Assembly (NCBI GenBank): GCA_963667815.1
Contig: OY764021.1
Source: Saccharicrinis sp963667815
GTDB lineage: Bacteria > Bacteroidota > Bacteroidia > Bacteroidales > Marinilabiliaceae
Reading direction: 5' to 3' (one strand)
Length of the DNA stretch: 64,000 nt
Made by a program: the position numbers and the translations under genes. How positions within the stretch are numbered: position 1 is the first letter of the stretch; each line of letters opens with the position of its first letter. The notes below the pieces were generated by a model, which did no database searches, had not been told where the DNA came from, and saw only the letters and a list, made by a program, of their open reading frames with translations. Below are positions 18,035 through 28,098 of the stretch, one piece after another.

Positions 18035-18427
18035 TTAATTCATAAAATTATCAATCAGATATTGAGGAATAGGAATTGGTCTGTTCCTCGCTTCATTAAT
18101 CATAACCACTTTCGTATCTCCTATAGCATATATTAAGCCAGTGTCTTTATTTTTAAATGTGTACTCCACATTAAATTGCACTGATCTTTTTACAGTAAAT
18201 ACAATTTCGCATACAACATGGTCATCTAAACGCATCGGATTTTTATACTTACATGAGGTTTCTGAAATAACGAATGTTTTTCCCTCCTTTTTACACTTCA
18301 AAAAGTCATCCAATAACAATTCTGTTCGGGCATTTTCCATATATGTAAAGTAAACTGAATTATTTACATGCATATTCATATCAATATCAAAAAACCTAAT
18401 ATTAACAGGTTGAATAAACTTTTTCAT
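18035..18427 (-). CDS. Acyl-CoA thioesterase, 4-hydroxybenzoyl-CoA thioesterase (hot-dog) family
   Basis: 130 residues with the YbgC/FadM-type hot-dog fold: 'RFFDIDMNMHVNNSVYFTYMENARTELL' carries the Asp-Met-Asn-x-His-Val-Asn signature of the active site. It probably hydrolyses a fatty or aromatic acyl-CoA in the cytoplasm; the substrate is unknown. It is a single-gene transcript, divergent from era. Confidence 0.88.
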   Translation of the reverse strand: MKKFIQPVNIRFFDIDMNMHVNNSVYFTYMENARTELLLDDFLKCKKEGKTFVISETSCKYKNPMRLDDHVVCEIVFTVKRSVQFNVEYTFKNKDTGLIYAIGDTKVVMINEARNRPIPIPQYLIDNFMN

Positions 18428-18556
18428 TTATTTAATTTTATTTTCAACTACTCAACAAATCCCCTGATAAACATGAATACTTAATTTGAATAGTCGCTTT
18501 ACAATACCTATTTCTCCCCCAAAAGTAATAGAAAATACACATCCACATCATTGAAT

Positions 18557-18588
18557 ATTGTGTGAAATAGCTTAATCTCGTATCTTCG
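18557..18588 (+). promoter_or_regulatory. Candidate promoter for era
   Basis: TATCTTCG (18581-18588) is one base from the Bacteroidota -7 box TAnnTTTG, and ATTG (18557-18560) lies 20 bp before it, matching the -33 box spacing. era starts at 18612. Confidence 0.45.
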
Positions 18589-18611
18589 CAGCATATTTAA
18601 TTAAATTTTAT

Positions 18612-19496
18612 ATGAAGCACAAAGCAGGATTTGTAAATATTGTTGGAAACCCAAACGTTGGAAAGTCAACATTAACCAATAAACTAGTTGGAGAAAAATT
18701 ATCTATAATTACTTCAAAAGCACAAACTACAAGACACAGAATTCTTGGAATTGTAAACGAAGAAGATTATCAGATTGTATTTTCAGATACTCCAGGCGTT
18801 TTGAAGCCCAACTACAAGTTACAGGAATCAATGCTTAGATTCTCAAAAACTGCCTTACAAGATGCTGACATTATCATTTACATGACTGACGTTGTTGAAA
18901 AAATTGACAAAAACAGTGATTTTTTAAGCAGTGTTAAAAAAACAGATTCACCTGTTATTTTGGTTATTAATAAAATTGATGAATCAAATCCGGAACAACT
19001 TGACGAATTAGTAACCAGATGGAAAGAAGAATTGCCTAAGGCAGAAATTTTTCCGATGTCGGCCTTACATGGATTTAATACCGAAAACCTTTTAAAAAGA
19101 ATCAAAGAATTATTACCTGAGGGAGATCCGTATTTTGATAAAGAAGCGTTAACTGATAAACCAACTAGATTCTTTATTTCGGAAATTATTCGCGAAAAGA
19201 TATTGCTATATTATCAAAAAGAAATTCCTTACTCTGTTGAAGTAGAAATAGAAGAATTTAAAGAAGCAGAAAATCAGGTTAATATCAGAGCCATAATTCA
19301 CGTAGCCAGAGAATCTCAAAAGGGAATCATCATAGGACACAAAGGTAGCGCATTGAAAAAAACTGGTACAGAAGCCAGAAAAGACATGGAGAAGTTTCTG
19401 GAAAAGAAGGTATTTCTGCAGCTTTACGTAAAAGTTAATAAAGACTGGAGAGATAAAGATAAAACACTTAGAAACTTTGGCTACGATCAAAAATAA
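18612..19496 (+). CDS. era: GTPase Era
   Basis: 294 residues. N-terminal GTPase with GNPNVGKST (G1), the TTRHR switch, DTPG (G3) and NKID (G4), then a C-terminal KH domain with the conserved 'IIGHKGSALKKTGTEARKDME' region that binds the 3' end of 16S rRNA. It is needed for 30S subunit maturation. Directly upstream of der, an arrangement known in Bacteroidota, but with its own upstream region. Confidence 0.98.
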   Translation: MKHKAGFVNIVGNPNVGKSTLTNKLVGEKLSIITSKAQTTRHRILGIVNEEDYQIVFSDTPGVLKPNYKLQESMLRFSKTALQDADIIIYMTDVVEKIDKNSDFLSSVKKTDSPVILVINKIDESNPEQLDELVTRWKEELPKAEIFPMSALHGFNTENLLKRIKELLPEGDPYFDKEALTDKPTRFFISEIIREKILLYYQKEIPYSVEVEIEEFKEAENQVNIRAIIHVARESQKGIIIGHKGSALKKTGTEARKDMEKFLEKKVFLQLYVKVNKDWRDKDKTLRNFGYDQK

Positions 19497-19594
19497 CAGC
19501 ATTTTGAAAAACAATAAGAACTAAAACTATCTATCTAATTTGTAAAAACTTAGTGAATTTATCCTGCATTATTATATTGTGCTAAATTAATCAT

Positions 19595-19602
19595 TATCTT
19601 TG
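19595..19602 (+). promoter_or_regulatory. Candidate -7 promoter box for der
   Basis: TATCTTTG matches TAnnTTTG exactly, 44 bp before the der start codon. A -33 TTG at the usual 19-23 bp distance is not clear. Confidence 0.45.
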
Positions 19603-19645
19603 CACGCTTTTTAATTTTGATAAATACACAAAACCAACATATAAA

Positions 19646-20950
19646 ATGGGAAATATAGCAGCCATAGTAGGAAGACCAAATGTAGGTAAATCAACACTTT
19701 TCAATAGGTTGACTGAAACTCGTACTGCCATTGTGAATGAGGAAAGTGGCGTAACACGCGATAGAATTTATGGTAAATGTGTTTGGAACGGATTAGAATT
19801 TTCTGTTGTGGACACGGGAGGTTATGCTGTTGGTTCTGATGATATATTTGAAGAAGAAATTCGTAAACAAGTACTAATTGCTATTGAAGAAGCTGATGTT
19901 ATTCTTTTTATGCTTGACGTAACAACTGGTATTACTGATTATGACGAAATGGTTGCTGATATACTAAGACGAAGCAACAAAAAAGTTTTAATGATTGCCA
20001 ATAAAGTTGATAATGCAGAAAGAATTACAGAAGCCAGTTATTTCTATGCTTTAGGTCTTGAAGAACTTTTTACAGTTTCATCTATTAATGGATCAGGAAC
20101 CGGTGAATTACTGGATAGACTTATTGAAGTATTTCCAAGTACTGAAAACGTTGAAGAATTAGATATTCCAAGATTTGCAATTGTTGGTAGACCCAATGCT
20201 GGTAAATCATCTATTGTAAATGCTTTTATTGGTGAGGATAGAAATATTGTTACTCCAATCTCCGGAACAACCAGAGATTCGATATATACCCGATACAATA
20301 AATTTGGTCACGACTTTTATTTAGTAGATACAGCAGGTGTACGTAAAAAATCAAAAGTAAGTGAGGATTTAGAGTTTTATAGTGTAATGCGTGCCATTAG
20401 AGCTATTGAAAACTCAGATGTTTGTTTATTGATGATTGATGCAACCAGAGGTGTTGAAAGTCAGGATCAGAAAATATTTCAGTTAATACAACGAAATAAA
20501 AAGGGAGTTGTAGTATTAATCAACAAATGGGATTTGATTGAGAAAGATACCATGACCATGAAAAAATATGAGGAGCAGGTAAAATCTAAATTTGCGCCTT
20601 TTGTTGATTTCCCTATTGTATTTACTTCTGTATTAACAAAGCAGCGTATTCATAAAGCACTTGAAATGGCAGTTACGGTTTATAACAATAAAACACGTAA
20701 AATACCGACTTCAAAACTAAATGAAGCCATGCAACAGATTGTACAAGACAATCCGCCACCATCAACAAAAGGTAAATACATTAAAATTAAGTACATTATG
20801 CAGTTACCAACTAACACACCTGCATTTGCTTTTTTCTGTAATTTACCTCAATATGTAAGAGAGCCTTATAAGCGTTTCTTAGAAAATAAACTAAGAAAAA
20901 TGTGGGATTTTTCAGGAGTTCCTATTCAAATTTTTATGCGTAAAAAATAA
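19646..20950 (+). CDS. der: Ribosome-associated double GTPase Der (EngA)
   Basis: 434 residues. Two consecutive GTPase domains, each with its own P-loop (GRPNVGKST at the start and GRPNAGKSS near residue 183) and DTGG or DTAG box, then the C-terminal KH-like domain ending in the typical RKMWDFSGVPIQIFMRKK. It assists 50S subunit assembly. Length and order are standard. Confidence 0.98.
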   Translation: MGNIAAIVGRPNVGKSTLFNRLTETRTAIVNEESGVTRDRIYGKCVWNGLEFSVVDTGGYAVGSDDIFEEEIRKQVLIAIEEADVILFMLDVTTGITDYDEMVADILRRSNKKVLMIANKVDNAERITEASYFYALGLEELFTVSSINGSGTGELLDRLIEVFPSTENVEELDIPRFAIVGRPNAGKSSIVNAFIGEDRNIVTPISGTTRDSIYTRYNKFGHDFYLVDTAGVRKKSKVSEDLEFYSVMRAIRAIENSDVCLLMIDATRGVESQDQKIFQLIQRNKKGVVVLINKWDLIEKDTMTMKKYEEQVKSKFAPFVDFPIVFTSVLTKQRIHKALEMAVTVYNNKTRKIPTSKLNEAMQQIVQDNPPPSTKGKYIKIKYIMQLPTNTPAFAFFCNLPQYVREPYKRFLENKLRKMWDFSGVPIQIFMRKK

Positions 20951-20974
20951 GATTACATATAAACAATATGATAA

Positions 20975-21008
20975 AAAAGGATTAGCCAACACTAATCCTT
21001 TTTTTTAT
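20975..21008 (+). terminator. Rho-independent terminator after der
   Basis: AAAGGATTAG and CTAATCCTTT form a 10-bp stem with a 6-base loop, followed by a run of T. Confidence 0.85.
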
Positions 21009-21069
21009 TTCCCATCACTTATTTGGAAGTAGTTTAAATAAAAATTATTTTTGAAAAAAATTTAGAACT

Positions 21070-21795
21070 ATGCTCATTACAGCTGATATGAAAATGGCCG
21101 ATTTAATCCACTTGGATTTTCAATTATTGGCAGTTATTCAAAGAATTGGGATTAATTTAGGTTTTAGAGAAAAAACTATTGATGAAGTATGCCAAGAAAA
21201 CGATGTGGACACAGATTTCTTCATACAGATTGCCAGATCTTTTCATGATAAAGACTACTTCCCTAAAGAAAAGTTTTTCAATTTTAAGGCTGAATGGCTT
21301 ATTCATTTTTTACGACGAACACACCAATGTATTTTAGAATATAAAATACCTGAGATTGAGGAAAAAATCAAGCTCATGGTTGAAGACCTTAAGGAAACAA
21401 CTAAAAATTATGAGCTAATTAAAAACTTCTTCACTGAATACATCAGAGAACTGCGTGTACATATGGAGTTAGAAGAAACACAGGTATTTCCTTATGTTCT
21501 TGCTCTATCGGAATGCATTGAATCAAAAACTAAGACAGTGGATTTTGAGAAGTATTTTAATGAATATAATATTCAGAGATACCTTGAAGACCACAATGAC
21601 ATTGAAGAAAAAGTTTTTGACCTAAAAAACATATTAATTAAATATCTGCCACCACCAACAGATAGCTGCAAATACAATTCCTTATTGTTTGAAATTTTCA
21701 AACTGGAAAAAGACCTGCAAGATCATTCCAAATTGGAAGACAAGGTTCTTATTCCCAAGGTGAAATTAATGGAAAACGAATTAGAAAATCTTTAA
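21070..21795 (+). CDS. Hemerythrin-domain protein (ScdA/RIC-like)
   Basis: 241 residues. A short N-terminal DUF542-like segment (KMADLIHLDFQLLAVIQRIG) precedes a four-helix hemerythrin fold with metal-ligand candidates in IHFLRRTHQ, RVHMELEETQVFP, EDHNDIE and QDHSKLED. Relatives bind a non-haem di-iron centre and repair iron-sulfur clusters or sense O2/NO. The classical Cys-containing RIC start is not conserved. The gene is followed after 10 bp by a LuxR-type regulator, so the pair may form a redox or O2/NO response unit. Confidence 0.85.
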   Translation: MLITADMKMADLIHLDFQLLAVIQRIGINLGFREKTIDEVCQENDVDTDFFIQIARSFHDKDYFPKEKFFNFKAEWLIHFLRRTHQCILEYKIPEIEEKIKLMVEDLKETTKNYELIKNFFTEYIRELRVHMELEETQVFPYVLALSECIESKTKTVDFEKYFNEYNIQRYLEDHNDIEEKVFDLKNILIKYLPPPTDSCKYNSLLFEIFKLEKDLQDHSKLEDKVLIPKVKLMENELENL

Positions 21796-21805
21796 ATTTA
21801 TAAAA

Positions 21806-22384
21806 ATGGTAAGGATTTTAGTTGCAGAGCCGTCATACCTGGTTAGAAAAGGATTATCTACTATTTTAAATGAGTTAAAAACAGTAACGCAAATAGAAGA
21901 AATCTCAAGTGCTGATGAAATTAGGGAGGCTTTGACTTCAATAATGCCCAACATGATTATTATTAATACTACAATAAGTAGTATGCCTCAAGTTGAAGAT
22001 GATATTCGCAAACATACTCCTGATGCTGCGGTAATATCAATATTTAATACACCAATTCCCAAAAATACAAATGAAAAAACTTTGTCTGTTTTTGATGATA
22101 AGTCTATATTAATCAACAAACTTCGTAATCAGGTAAAGAGTGTACAACAAACTTATATTCAACAAGAAAACTCAGAAGAATTAAGTGAACGTGAAAGAGA
22201 AGTATTACAAAAAATTGCTCTTGGAAAAACGAATAAGGAGGTGGCCAATGAATTATTTATAAGCACACATACTGTAATTTCACACAGAAAAAATATTACA
22301 CGAAAACTAGGTATCAAAACAGTCTCCGGATTAACTGTGTACGCCATATTAAATCAAATTATCAGTATGGAGGATATTTCATAG
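21806..22384 (+). CDS. LuxR-type regulator with a degenerate receiver domain
   Basis: 192 residues. N-terminal receiver-like domain (about 1-115) and a C-terminal LuxR helix-turn-helix (ELSEREREVLQKIALGKTNK, then STHTVISHRKNITRKLG). In the receiver, the usual phospho-acceptor Asp is replaced by Asn54 (PNMIIINTTIS) and the acidic pocket DD is AE, so normal phosphorylation is unlikely. It probably acts with the hemerythrin protein encoded 10 bp upstream. Its stop codon abuts the stop codon of the convergent histidine kinase gene with no base between them. Confidence 0.85.
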   Translation: MVRILVAEPSYLVRKGLSTILNELKTVTQIEEISSADEIREALTSIMPNMIIINTTISSMPQVEDDIRKHTPDAAVISIFNTPIPKNTNEKTLSVFDDKSILINKLRNQVKSVQQTYIQQENSEELSEREREVLQKIALGKTNKEVANELFISTHTVISHRKNITRKLGIKTVSGLTVYAILNQIISMEDIS

Positions 22385-25300
22385 TTATTCATCATATCGA
22401 GGAAATTCAACATAAAATGAAGTTCCTTTATCCATCTGTGTTTTAAACCAAATCTTACCTTTACTATTAACCACAATATTTTTAACAATTGCTAAGCCTA
22501 AGCCCATACCTCCACTCTTTGTTGTAAAATTTGGTGAAAATAGCTTGCCTTGTATTTCTTCATCAATCCCCAAGCCATTATCGGTTATCTGAATAACAAT
22601 GTGATCGTTTTTTCTTTTTATATCTACCGATATTATTCCTTTTCTTTTGGAAGGAATAGATTGAATGGCATTTTTTAAAAGATTATTAAATACACTGTTC
22701 ATTTGTTCCGGATCAGCAAATATCCAATAATGGGTAATATCACGTTGTTCTACACAAATATCTATATTATGTGACTTGTCAAATAAAGAAACACACTGCA
22801 ATAATACCTCCACCACATCTATTCTTTTACGTTTTGCAATAGGCATTTTTGCAAAATTTGAAAACTCTGATGCTATGGATGATAAATTATCAATTTGATC
22901 AATTAAGGTAGCAGAAACCTTCTTCAATTTTTCATCGAAATCGCTGGCATTATCTTTATTTGCTCGTTCCAAATATTGAATACTTAGCTTCATTGGTGTT
23001 AATGGATTTTTGATTTCATGTGCAATTTGACGTGCCATTTCTCGCCAAGCCATTTCTCTTTCCGATTTAGCCAGTTTTTCTGCACTTTCAGAGAGTTCAT
23101 CAACCATTCTGTTGTATTCAATGACCAACTGTCCTATTTCATCTTTACCTTTGTATTCTATCTTCTCATTTCTTTTATCCAAACTTAGATTTCCCATTTT
23201 AGACTGAATGACTTTCAACGGATGCGTAATTTTGCGTGAAACAACTACGGTAAGACCAATTACAATAATCAAGAAAATTAAATAGAAATTTACAATACCC
23301 ATTACTAGAGAAGAAATCTCATCCCTGAGCTCACTAGTTCCAACAAAATAAGGCATATTTAAATAAGCTAACACTTTGTTATTCTGATTAATAAAAGGTA
23401 CATAAACAGATAAATAACGTAAACTTCCAATAGCCTCCTCATGTATAAATTCTATCTCTCCTTTCCTGTTCAGTTCTATATAACCTCTACTATTCATTAA
23501 ATGGCCATATAATCCTTTATCAAAAAGTTCTGGCCGCGAAGTTGCTAGTAATCTTCCATCTGTTCTATACATATTTAAATCTGTATAAAACACACTCGAA
23601 AACTTCTTTAATAAATATTCCAAATACTCTTCCATATCCGGAGTCAATTCATCTTCACTACCAATTTTATGTTCCAACTCCATCAACACAGATCGTATCT
23701 TTTCTGACAAAATCTGATTATTCTTTACTTCAAATCGCCTTATAGTTTGCCACACAGATCCACTTGCAATTACTAACAATAAAGCCATCATCAACCCAAT
23801 AAAAGCTATTTGTATCCTTTCCTGAACTGTAAAATCATACATAAGCCTGCCACGCCTCAAACGAGTAAGAAGTATTAGAAAAGATCCGAAAATAAAGAAT
23901 GCTACAAAAAGTATAGAGAAGGCAATCAGTATCATGGAAAAGTTAACGATTGGCAGCGATAAAACTACACAAACATTTTCCTGTGGCTGGTATACTACAT
24001 GTGAAAAATCGGAAGCTTTAAAAAACCTGAAGTTTTTAACTTTAGTTGTTAGTCTGCTCAATTGTATTGGATAAGCAAAATCTCCTACTTGCTTAGCTAA
24101 CTGTCCATCAATATATTTAGCGTAAGAATAATTAGTTAAAGGTTCTTTTAGTTTACTCTCTCTTTCCGAAAGAAGTAACTCCGGATATCCTGGACCCTCA
24201 AAAAAAGGTTTAGAAACCATCTCTAGATACAAACAGGTTTCTTTATCAGGATCTCCTTCATTAAATTTAAAAACACCAAAATAAGTCACCAAACCAGCCT
24301 GATTTTTCAAAAAGTGAAAATGCTTACTTCCCAAAACCCATGAACCATCTTTTTGAAGCATGTTGTCAAAGTAGTCATAGCAGTTGTACTTCTGGTTTTC
24401 ACTATCTATATAAACATCTCCACCAGGCCAGCAAGGTATCACCTGAAGTTCATACCGCTCTAAATAACCTTGAAAATAATTCATTCTCAAGTATTTTGTA
24501 ATACCTTCAACATCTAAATCCTTTTTAAGTATCTCCTCGTTAATAATCGAATCAGTGCTCAATGCATCTTCTAACTCTTTTAGTAATAATTCTGACAAAG
24601 GATCTTCTTCCTGCGATAACCGAAAAGAAAGGTTTTCAATAAGCAACTTTCGTTCTTCTCTTTCCTTATTATAATTATGAAAATAAAATGAATAAACTGA
24701 GAACACCGAAAATACTGCTACAAACCATATAAATGTAGAGTAAGCATGATAACTCTTTCGTCTGGTAACCCAAATAAGCATATTGGCTACTACCAAAAAC
24801 ATAAAAGAATAAACCCAGAATATGGTGCTAAAGCTATATAAAGCCAGTATTATCACTTCGATAAATACAATTATTGAAAGAGTCTTTTTACTAACTTGCT
24901 TAAGGAAAACTATAAAGACTTTTTCCATTACCAACACTGCAGACAATAACAATAAACTTATTATAAAGAAGCGAACAATATCTAGAAAATGGATATCGGA
25001 AACCTTAAAAAGTATAGGGGCAGACAATGAATTTGAAACTAATATTTTAACAATATAGTTTTGCATATGCCAAAAACCAAATATAACCACTAAGGCCCCT
25101 GCTATAATTAAATTCCTATAGAATTTTTTTTCGCTCAATTTTAATAAGTATTCAGGAAACAATACATATTTATAAAAAATAAAAGCTTTGGAAAAAACCA
25201 GGATAGCAAATAACAAAACACTACCCAGGTTGGGAAATAATTCTGTTGCTCCAAAATATACGGGTGAAAAAAGATAAGTATCAAATAAAAAAGCCGGTAT

Positions 25301-26071
25301 CTGAAAGTGAATATGAATCCAGTAAAAGGCAGCACTAATAATAATTGTAACCATAAATAATAAACGACTGTATAAACTGTCTTTTTGTCGTTTAATTAAA
25401 ACAATACATACCTGAATATATAGTATAATACTTAATAAAAGAAAAACAATACCCCAATTGGCATAAGTAGGATTTGACTGCTCACAATCCTGTGCTGTAA
25501 ACAAGTAATTACCGTCAATATCATACACTTTTTCACCTTTGGCTTCCGGATATACACTAATCTTTTTACAAAAGGCAACTGGTATATCAATAGCAAATTC
25601 TTCTTTTAAAAACTCATTATTATAGGAATATTCCGTTTTTATAGCCACAAGGCAAAAAACATCCCATTGCTTATATTTTTTGTACTTAATTAAATACCAG
25701 GTATTGGCCAATTGAGCGACCTTATTTTTTAATATAGAAACATCTTCATTTCTGAAAGGTAATACCTGATTGGTCCAACAACACAAGGAGTCTTGTTTAT
25801 AGACTAAAATTTCAATACCCTTAGGCTTGGAAGCCATTGTTGTATCAACTGCCTTCCACTCATCTCCTTCGAGTAAATACGAATCAAATTCCTTTACAAA
25901 CTGTTCTGATTCAACTACCTGTTGTTGTAATATATTCTGAAATCGTAAAGAACTGAATGAATTATTGTTATAATTATAATAAGCCCACGAAAAGAGCATT
26001 GTAACAATAATAGTTACAGCCAATAACAGTACTTGCCATGTTAAAACAAAACGTAATAAACGATTTCGCAT
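22385..26071 (-). CDS. Large multi-pass NtrY-like sensor histidine kinase
   Basis: 1228 residues. A membrane-bound N-terminal half with about ten hydrophobic helices and periplasmic loops is followed by another membrane pair, a HAMP domain (ITHPLKVIQSKMGNLSLD, near 930-985), HisKA with IAHEIKNPLTPMKLSIQYLE (His near 1014) and a HATPase with NNLLKNAIQSIP and GMGLGLAIVKNIV. This architecture, with a helix-rich sensor followed by HAMP and a kinase of the NtrY type, recurs next to rlmH in Bacteroidota. No conventional response regulator is beside it; the convergent LuxR-type gene lacks the acceptor Asp. Signal unknown, presumably envelope-related. Confidence 0.93.
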   Translation of the reverse strand: MRNRLLRFVLTWQVLLLAVTIIVTMLFSWAYYNYNNNSFSSLRFQNILQQQVVESEQFVKEFDSYLLEGDEWKAVDTTMASKPKGIEILVYKQDSLCCWTNQVLPFRNEDVSILKNKVAQLANTWYLIKYKKYKQWDVFCLVAIKTEYSYNNEFLKEEFAIDIPVAFCKKISVYPEAKGEKVYDIDGNYLFTAQDCEQSNPTYANWGIVFLLLSIILYIQVCIVLIKRQKDSLYSRLLFMVTIIISAAFYWIHIHFQIPAFLFDTYLFSPVYFGATELFPNLGSVLLFAILVFSKAFIFYKYVLFPEYLLKLSEKKFYRNLIIAGALVVIFGFWHMQNYIVKILVSNSLSAPILFKVSDIHFLDIVRFFIISLLLLSAVLVMEKVFIVFLKQVSKKTLSIIVFIEVIILALYSFSTIFWVYSFMFLVVANMLIWVTRRKSYHAYSTFIWFVAVFSVFSVYSFYFHNYNKEREERKLLIENLSFRLSQEEDPLSELLLKELEDALSTDSIINEEILKKDLDVEGITKYLRMNYFQGYLERYELQVIPCWPGGDVYIDSENQKYNCYDYFDNMLQKDGSWVLGSKHFHFLKNQAGLVTYFGVFKFNEGDPDKETCLYLEMVSKPFFEGPGYPELLLSERESKLKEPLTNYSYAKYIDGQLAKQVGDFAYPIQLSRLTTKVKNFRFFKASDFSHVVYQPQENVCVVLSLPIVNFSMILIAFSILFVAFFIFGSFLILLTRLRRGRLMYDFTVQERIQIAFIGLMMALLLVIASGSVWQTIRRFEVKNNQILSEKIRSVLMELEHKIGSEDELTPDMEEYLEYLLKKFSSVFYTDLNMYRTDGRLLATSRPELFDKGLYGHLMNSRGYIELNRKGEIEFIHEEAIGSLRYLSVYVPFINQNNKVLAYLNMPYFVGTSELRDEISSLVMGIVNFYLIFLIIVIGLTVVVSRKITHPLKVIQSKMGNLSLDKRNEKIEYKGKDEIGQLVIEYNRMVDELSESAEKLAKSEREMAWREMARQIAHEIKNPLTPMKLSIQYLERANKDNASDFDEKLKKVSATLIDQIDNLSSIASEFSNFAKMPIAKRKRIDVVEVLLQCVSLFDKSHNIDICVEQRDITHYWIFADPEQMNSVFNNLLKNAIQSIPSKRKGIISVDIKRKNDHIVIQITDNGLGIDEEIQGKLFSPNFTTKSGGMGLGLAIVKNIVVNSKGKIWFKTQMDKGTSFYVEFPRYDE

Positions 26072-26083
26072 ATTTATAAATTT

Positions 26084-26557
26084 CTAATCGTGATGATATG
26101 GTTGATTTTTTAAAATGGTCATTGCTCTGTACAGTTGCTCTGTAAAAATCAAGCGAACCATTTGATGTGAAAACGTCATTTTAGATAAGGATACTTTACC
26201 ATTACTTCTAGAATATACCTCTTCTGAAAAACCATATGGGCCGCCAACTACAAACACTAAACGCTTAAGGCCTCTTAACAATTTTTGTTCCATAAATCCA
26301 GCAAATCCACGACTCGACATCAGTTTTCCTCCTTCATCTAATAAGATCACCTCATCTCCAGGCTGAAAGTGCTGCATTATCAATTCCCCTTCTTTTTCTT
26401 TTTGCTGACTTTCTGATAAATTCTTAGTGTTTTTAATATCTGGAATAATTTTAATTTCAAAAGGAATATAATGTTTCAATCTATCAACATATTTTGCGAT
26501 TCCTGTTTCTAAATATTTTTCATCAGTTTTTCCTATCAAAACTAAAACAACTTTCAT
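26084..26557 (-). CDS. rlmH: 23S rRNA (pseudouridine1915-N3)-methyltransferase RlmH
   Basis: 157 residues, the standard length of the SPOUT methyltransferase RlmH. The C-terminal knot is visible in RLVFVVGGPYGFSEEVYSRS and LSKMTFSHQMVRLIFTEQLY. It methylates pseudouridine 1915 in helix 69 of 23S rRNA. It starts 12 bp before the histidine kinase gene and is likely co-transcribed with it. Confidence 0.97.
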   Translation of the reverse strand: MKVVLVLIGKTDEKYLETGIAKYVDRLKHYIPFEIKIIPDIKNTKNLSESQQKEKEGELIMQHFQPGDEVILLDEGGKLMSSRGFAGFMEQKLLRGLKRLVFVVGGPYGFSEEVYSRSNGKVSLSKMTFSHQMVRLIFTEQLYRAMTILKNQPYHHD

Positions 26558-26794
26558 TTCTTTTTCCTTTTTATGTGGATGTGAATTATATCTTCACAAT
26601 ACAGTTTAAAACTAGATTTCAAACATCCGGTACATTGAATAAATAGCAAAAATATAAAATTATAGAACCAATTACAGTTACCTCCGTATAAAATGCTTTA
26701 TAAGGGGATTTTCATTACAAATACACAAATTCGTATCAAATTAATGGTTTGGTATTTGTATTACTATTATTTTTGTTTCACCAAAAAATGTAAA

Positions 26795-27202
26795 ATGAAA
26801 AGTTCAGGAACTACAACACATTTGGGCCTATTAATATTATTCTTATTATTTGGAGCTATTACTGACTCCAAAGGGCAACTGCCAGATTCCATTATTGAAG
26901 CAACCCAAAATGCCAATGCTAAAGAACTATCAAATTACTTTAACGGAAAAATTGAATTGGTATTACCGCAAAAGTCAGGAGTTTTTAGTGAATCGCAAGC
27001 AAAACTTGTATTAGAAGATTTTTTTAAACATAATCCAATAAAGAGTTTTAAAATCATTCATCAAGGGAAACGAGAAAATTCAGCTTTTGCTATTGGTAAA
27101 TACCAAAGTACAAACAATGTTTATAGATTTTACTTCTTAACCAAAAACAAAGAAAACAAAACCTATATTCATCAATTAAGAATAGAAAAAGAAAATGATT
27201 AA
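26795..27202 (+). CDS. DUF4783-like exported protein
   Basis: The start at ATG 26795 (MKSSGTTTHLGLLILFLLFG) gives a 135-residue protein with a signal peptide cleaved after about DSKG; the longer frame from 26693 has no initiation support. The mature domain (QLPDSIIEATQNANAKELSN) is typical of the Bacteroidota DUF4783 family, a cystatin-like or NTF2-like periplasmic fold. Function unknown. It overlaps nadC by 8 bp, so both are in one transcript. Confidence 0.82.
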   Translation: MKSSGTTTHLGLLILFLLFGAITDSKGQLPDSIIEATQNANAKELSNYFNGKIELVLPQKSGVFSESQAKLVLEDFFKHNPIKSFKIIHQGKRENSAFAIGKYQSTNNVYRFYFLTKNKENKTYIHQLRIEKEND

Positions 27203-28040
27203 CGAAAGTACACTTAATGCCATTATTGATAATGCTATTCGCGAAGATGTAGGCGATGGCGACCATTCTTCTCAATCGTGCATACCTGAAACTGCAATTG
27301 GAAAAGCTCAACTTCTTGTTAAAGAAGATGGAATTATTGCAGGAGTAGAAATTGCAAAAAAAGTATTTAAAAAGTTTGATCCTGAAATAAAAATCGAATC
27401 GTTTATTAGCGATGGTGCAGAAGTTAAAGTGGGTGACATTGTATTTATTGTACAAGGAAGAACACTTGATTTACTTAAGGCAGAACGCTTGGTATTAAAC
27501 ATTATGCAACGTATGAGTGGAATAGCTACAAATACTAATGTATATGTTAAACAGCTTGAAGGATTAAATACAAAGGTTTTAGATACCAGAAAAACAACGC
27601 CAGGATTACGCGAAATTGAAAAACTAGCGGTGAAAATTGGAGGTGGCGTTAATCATAGGATTGGGTTGTACGATATGATTATGCTAAAAGATAATCATAT
27701 TGACTTTGCAGGAGGTATTGAAAAAGCGGTAAATTCGGTACATAAATATCTGAAAGAAAAAAACAAAGATCTCAAAATTGAAGTTGAAGTTCGTGACTTT
27801 GATGAATTGAACGAAGTACTTAAAGTTGGTGGAATTCACAGAATAATGCTAGATAACTTCACTCCTGCTGAAACAAAAAAAGCAGTAGATTTAATTGCTG
27901 GGAAATACGAAACAGAGTCTTCCGGTGGCATAACATTAGAAACACTAAGAGATTACGCTGAATGCGGTGTTGACTATATATCTGTAGGAGCATTAACACA
28001 CCATATTAAAAGCATGGATTTAAGTCTAAAAGCGATATAA
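27195..28040 (+). CDS. nadC: Nicotinate-nucleotide pyrophosphorylase (carboxylating)
   Basis: 281 residues, quinolinate phosphoribosyltransferase of NAD biosynthesis: quinolinate plus PRPP gives nicotinate mononucleotide and CO2. Signatures include AERLVLNIMQRMSGIAT, DTRKTTPGLR, GGGVNHRIGLYDMIMLKDNH and the final ISVGALTH. Full length. Translationally coupled to the DUF4783 gene through an 8-bp overlap. Confidence 0.97.
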   Translation: MINESTLNAIIDNAIREDVGDGDHSSQSCIPETAIGKAQLLVKEDGIIAGVEIAKKVFKKFDPEIKIESFISDGAEVKVGDIVFIVQGRTLDLLKAERLVLNIMQRMSGIATNTNVYVKQLEGLNTKVLDTRKTTPGLREIEKLAVKIGGGVNHRIGLYDMIMLKDNHIDFAGGIEKAVNSVHKYLKEKNKDLKIEVEVRDFDELNEVLKVGGIHRIMLDNFTPAETKKAVDLIAGKYETESSGGITLETLRDYAECGVDYISVGALTHHIKSMDLSLKAI

Positions 28041-28060
28041 CATAAAATAATGTTTCATAT

Positions 28061-28098
28061 AAAAGTTGGTTAATTATTTAGCCAACTTTTATTTTTTA
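28061..28098 (+). terminator. Rho-independent terminator after nadC
   Basis: AAAAGTTGG (28061-28069) pairs with CCAACTTTT (28082-28090), followed by ATTTTTTA. Confidence 0.85.
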
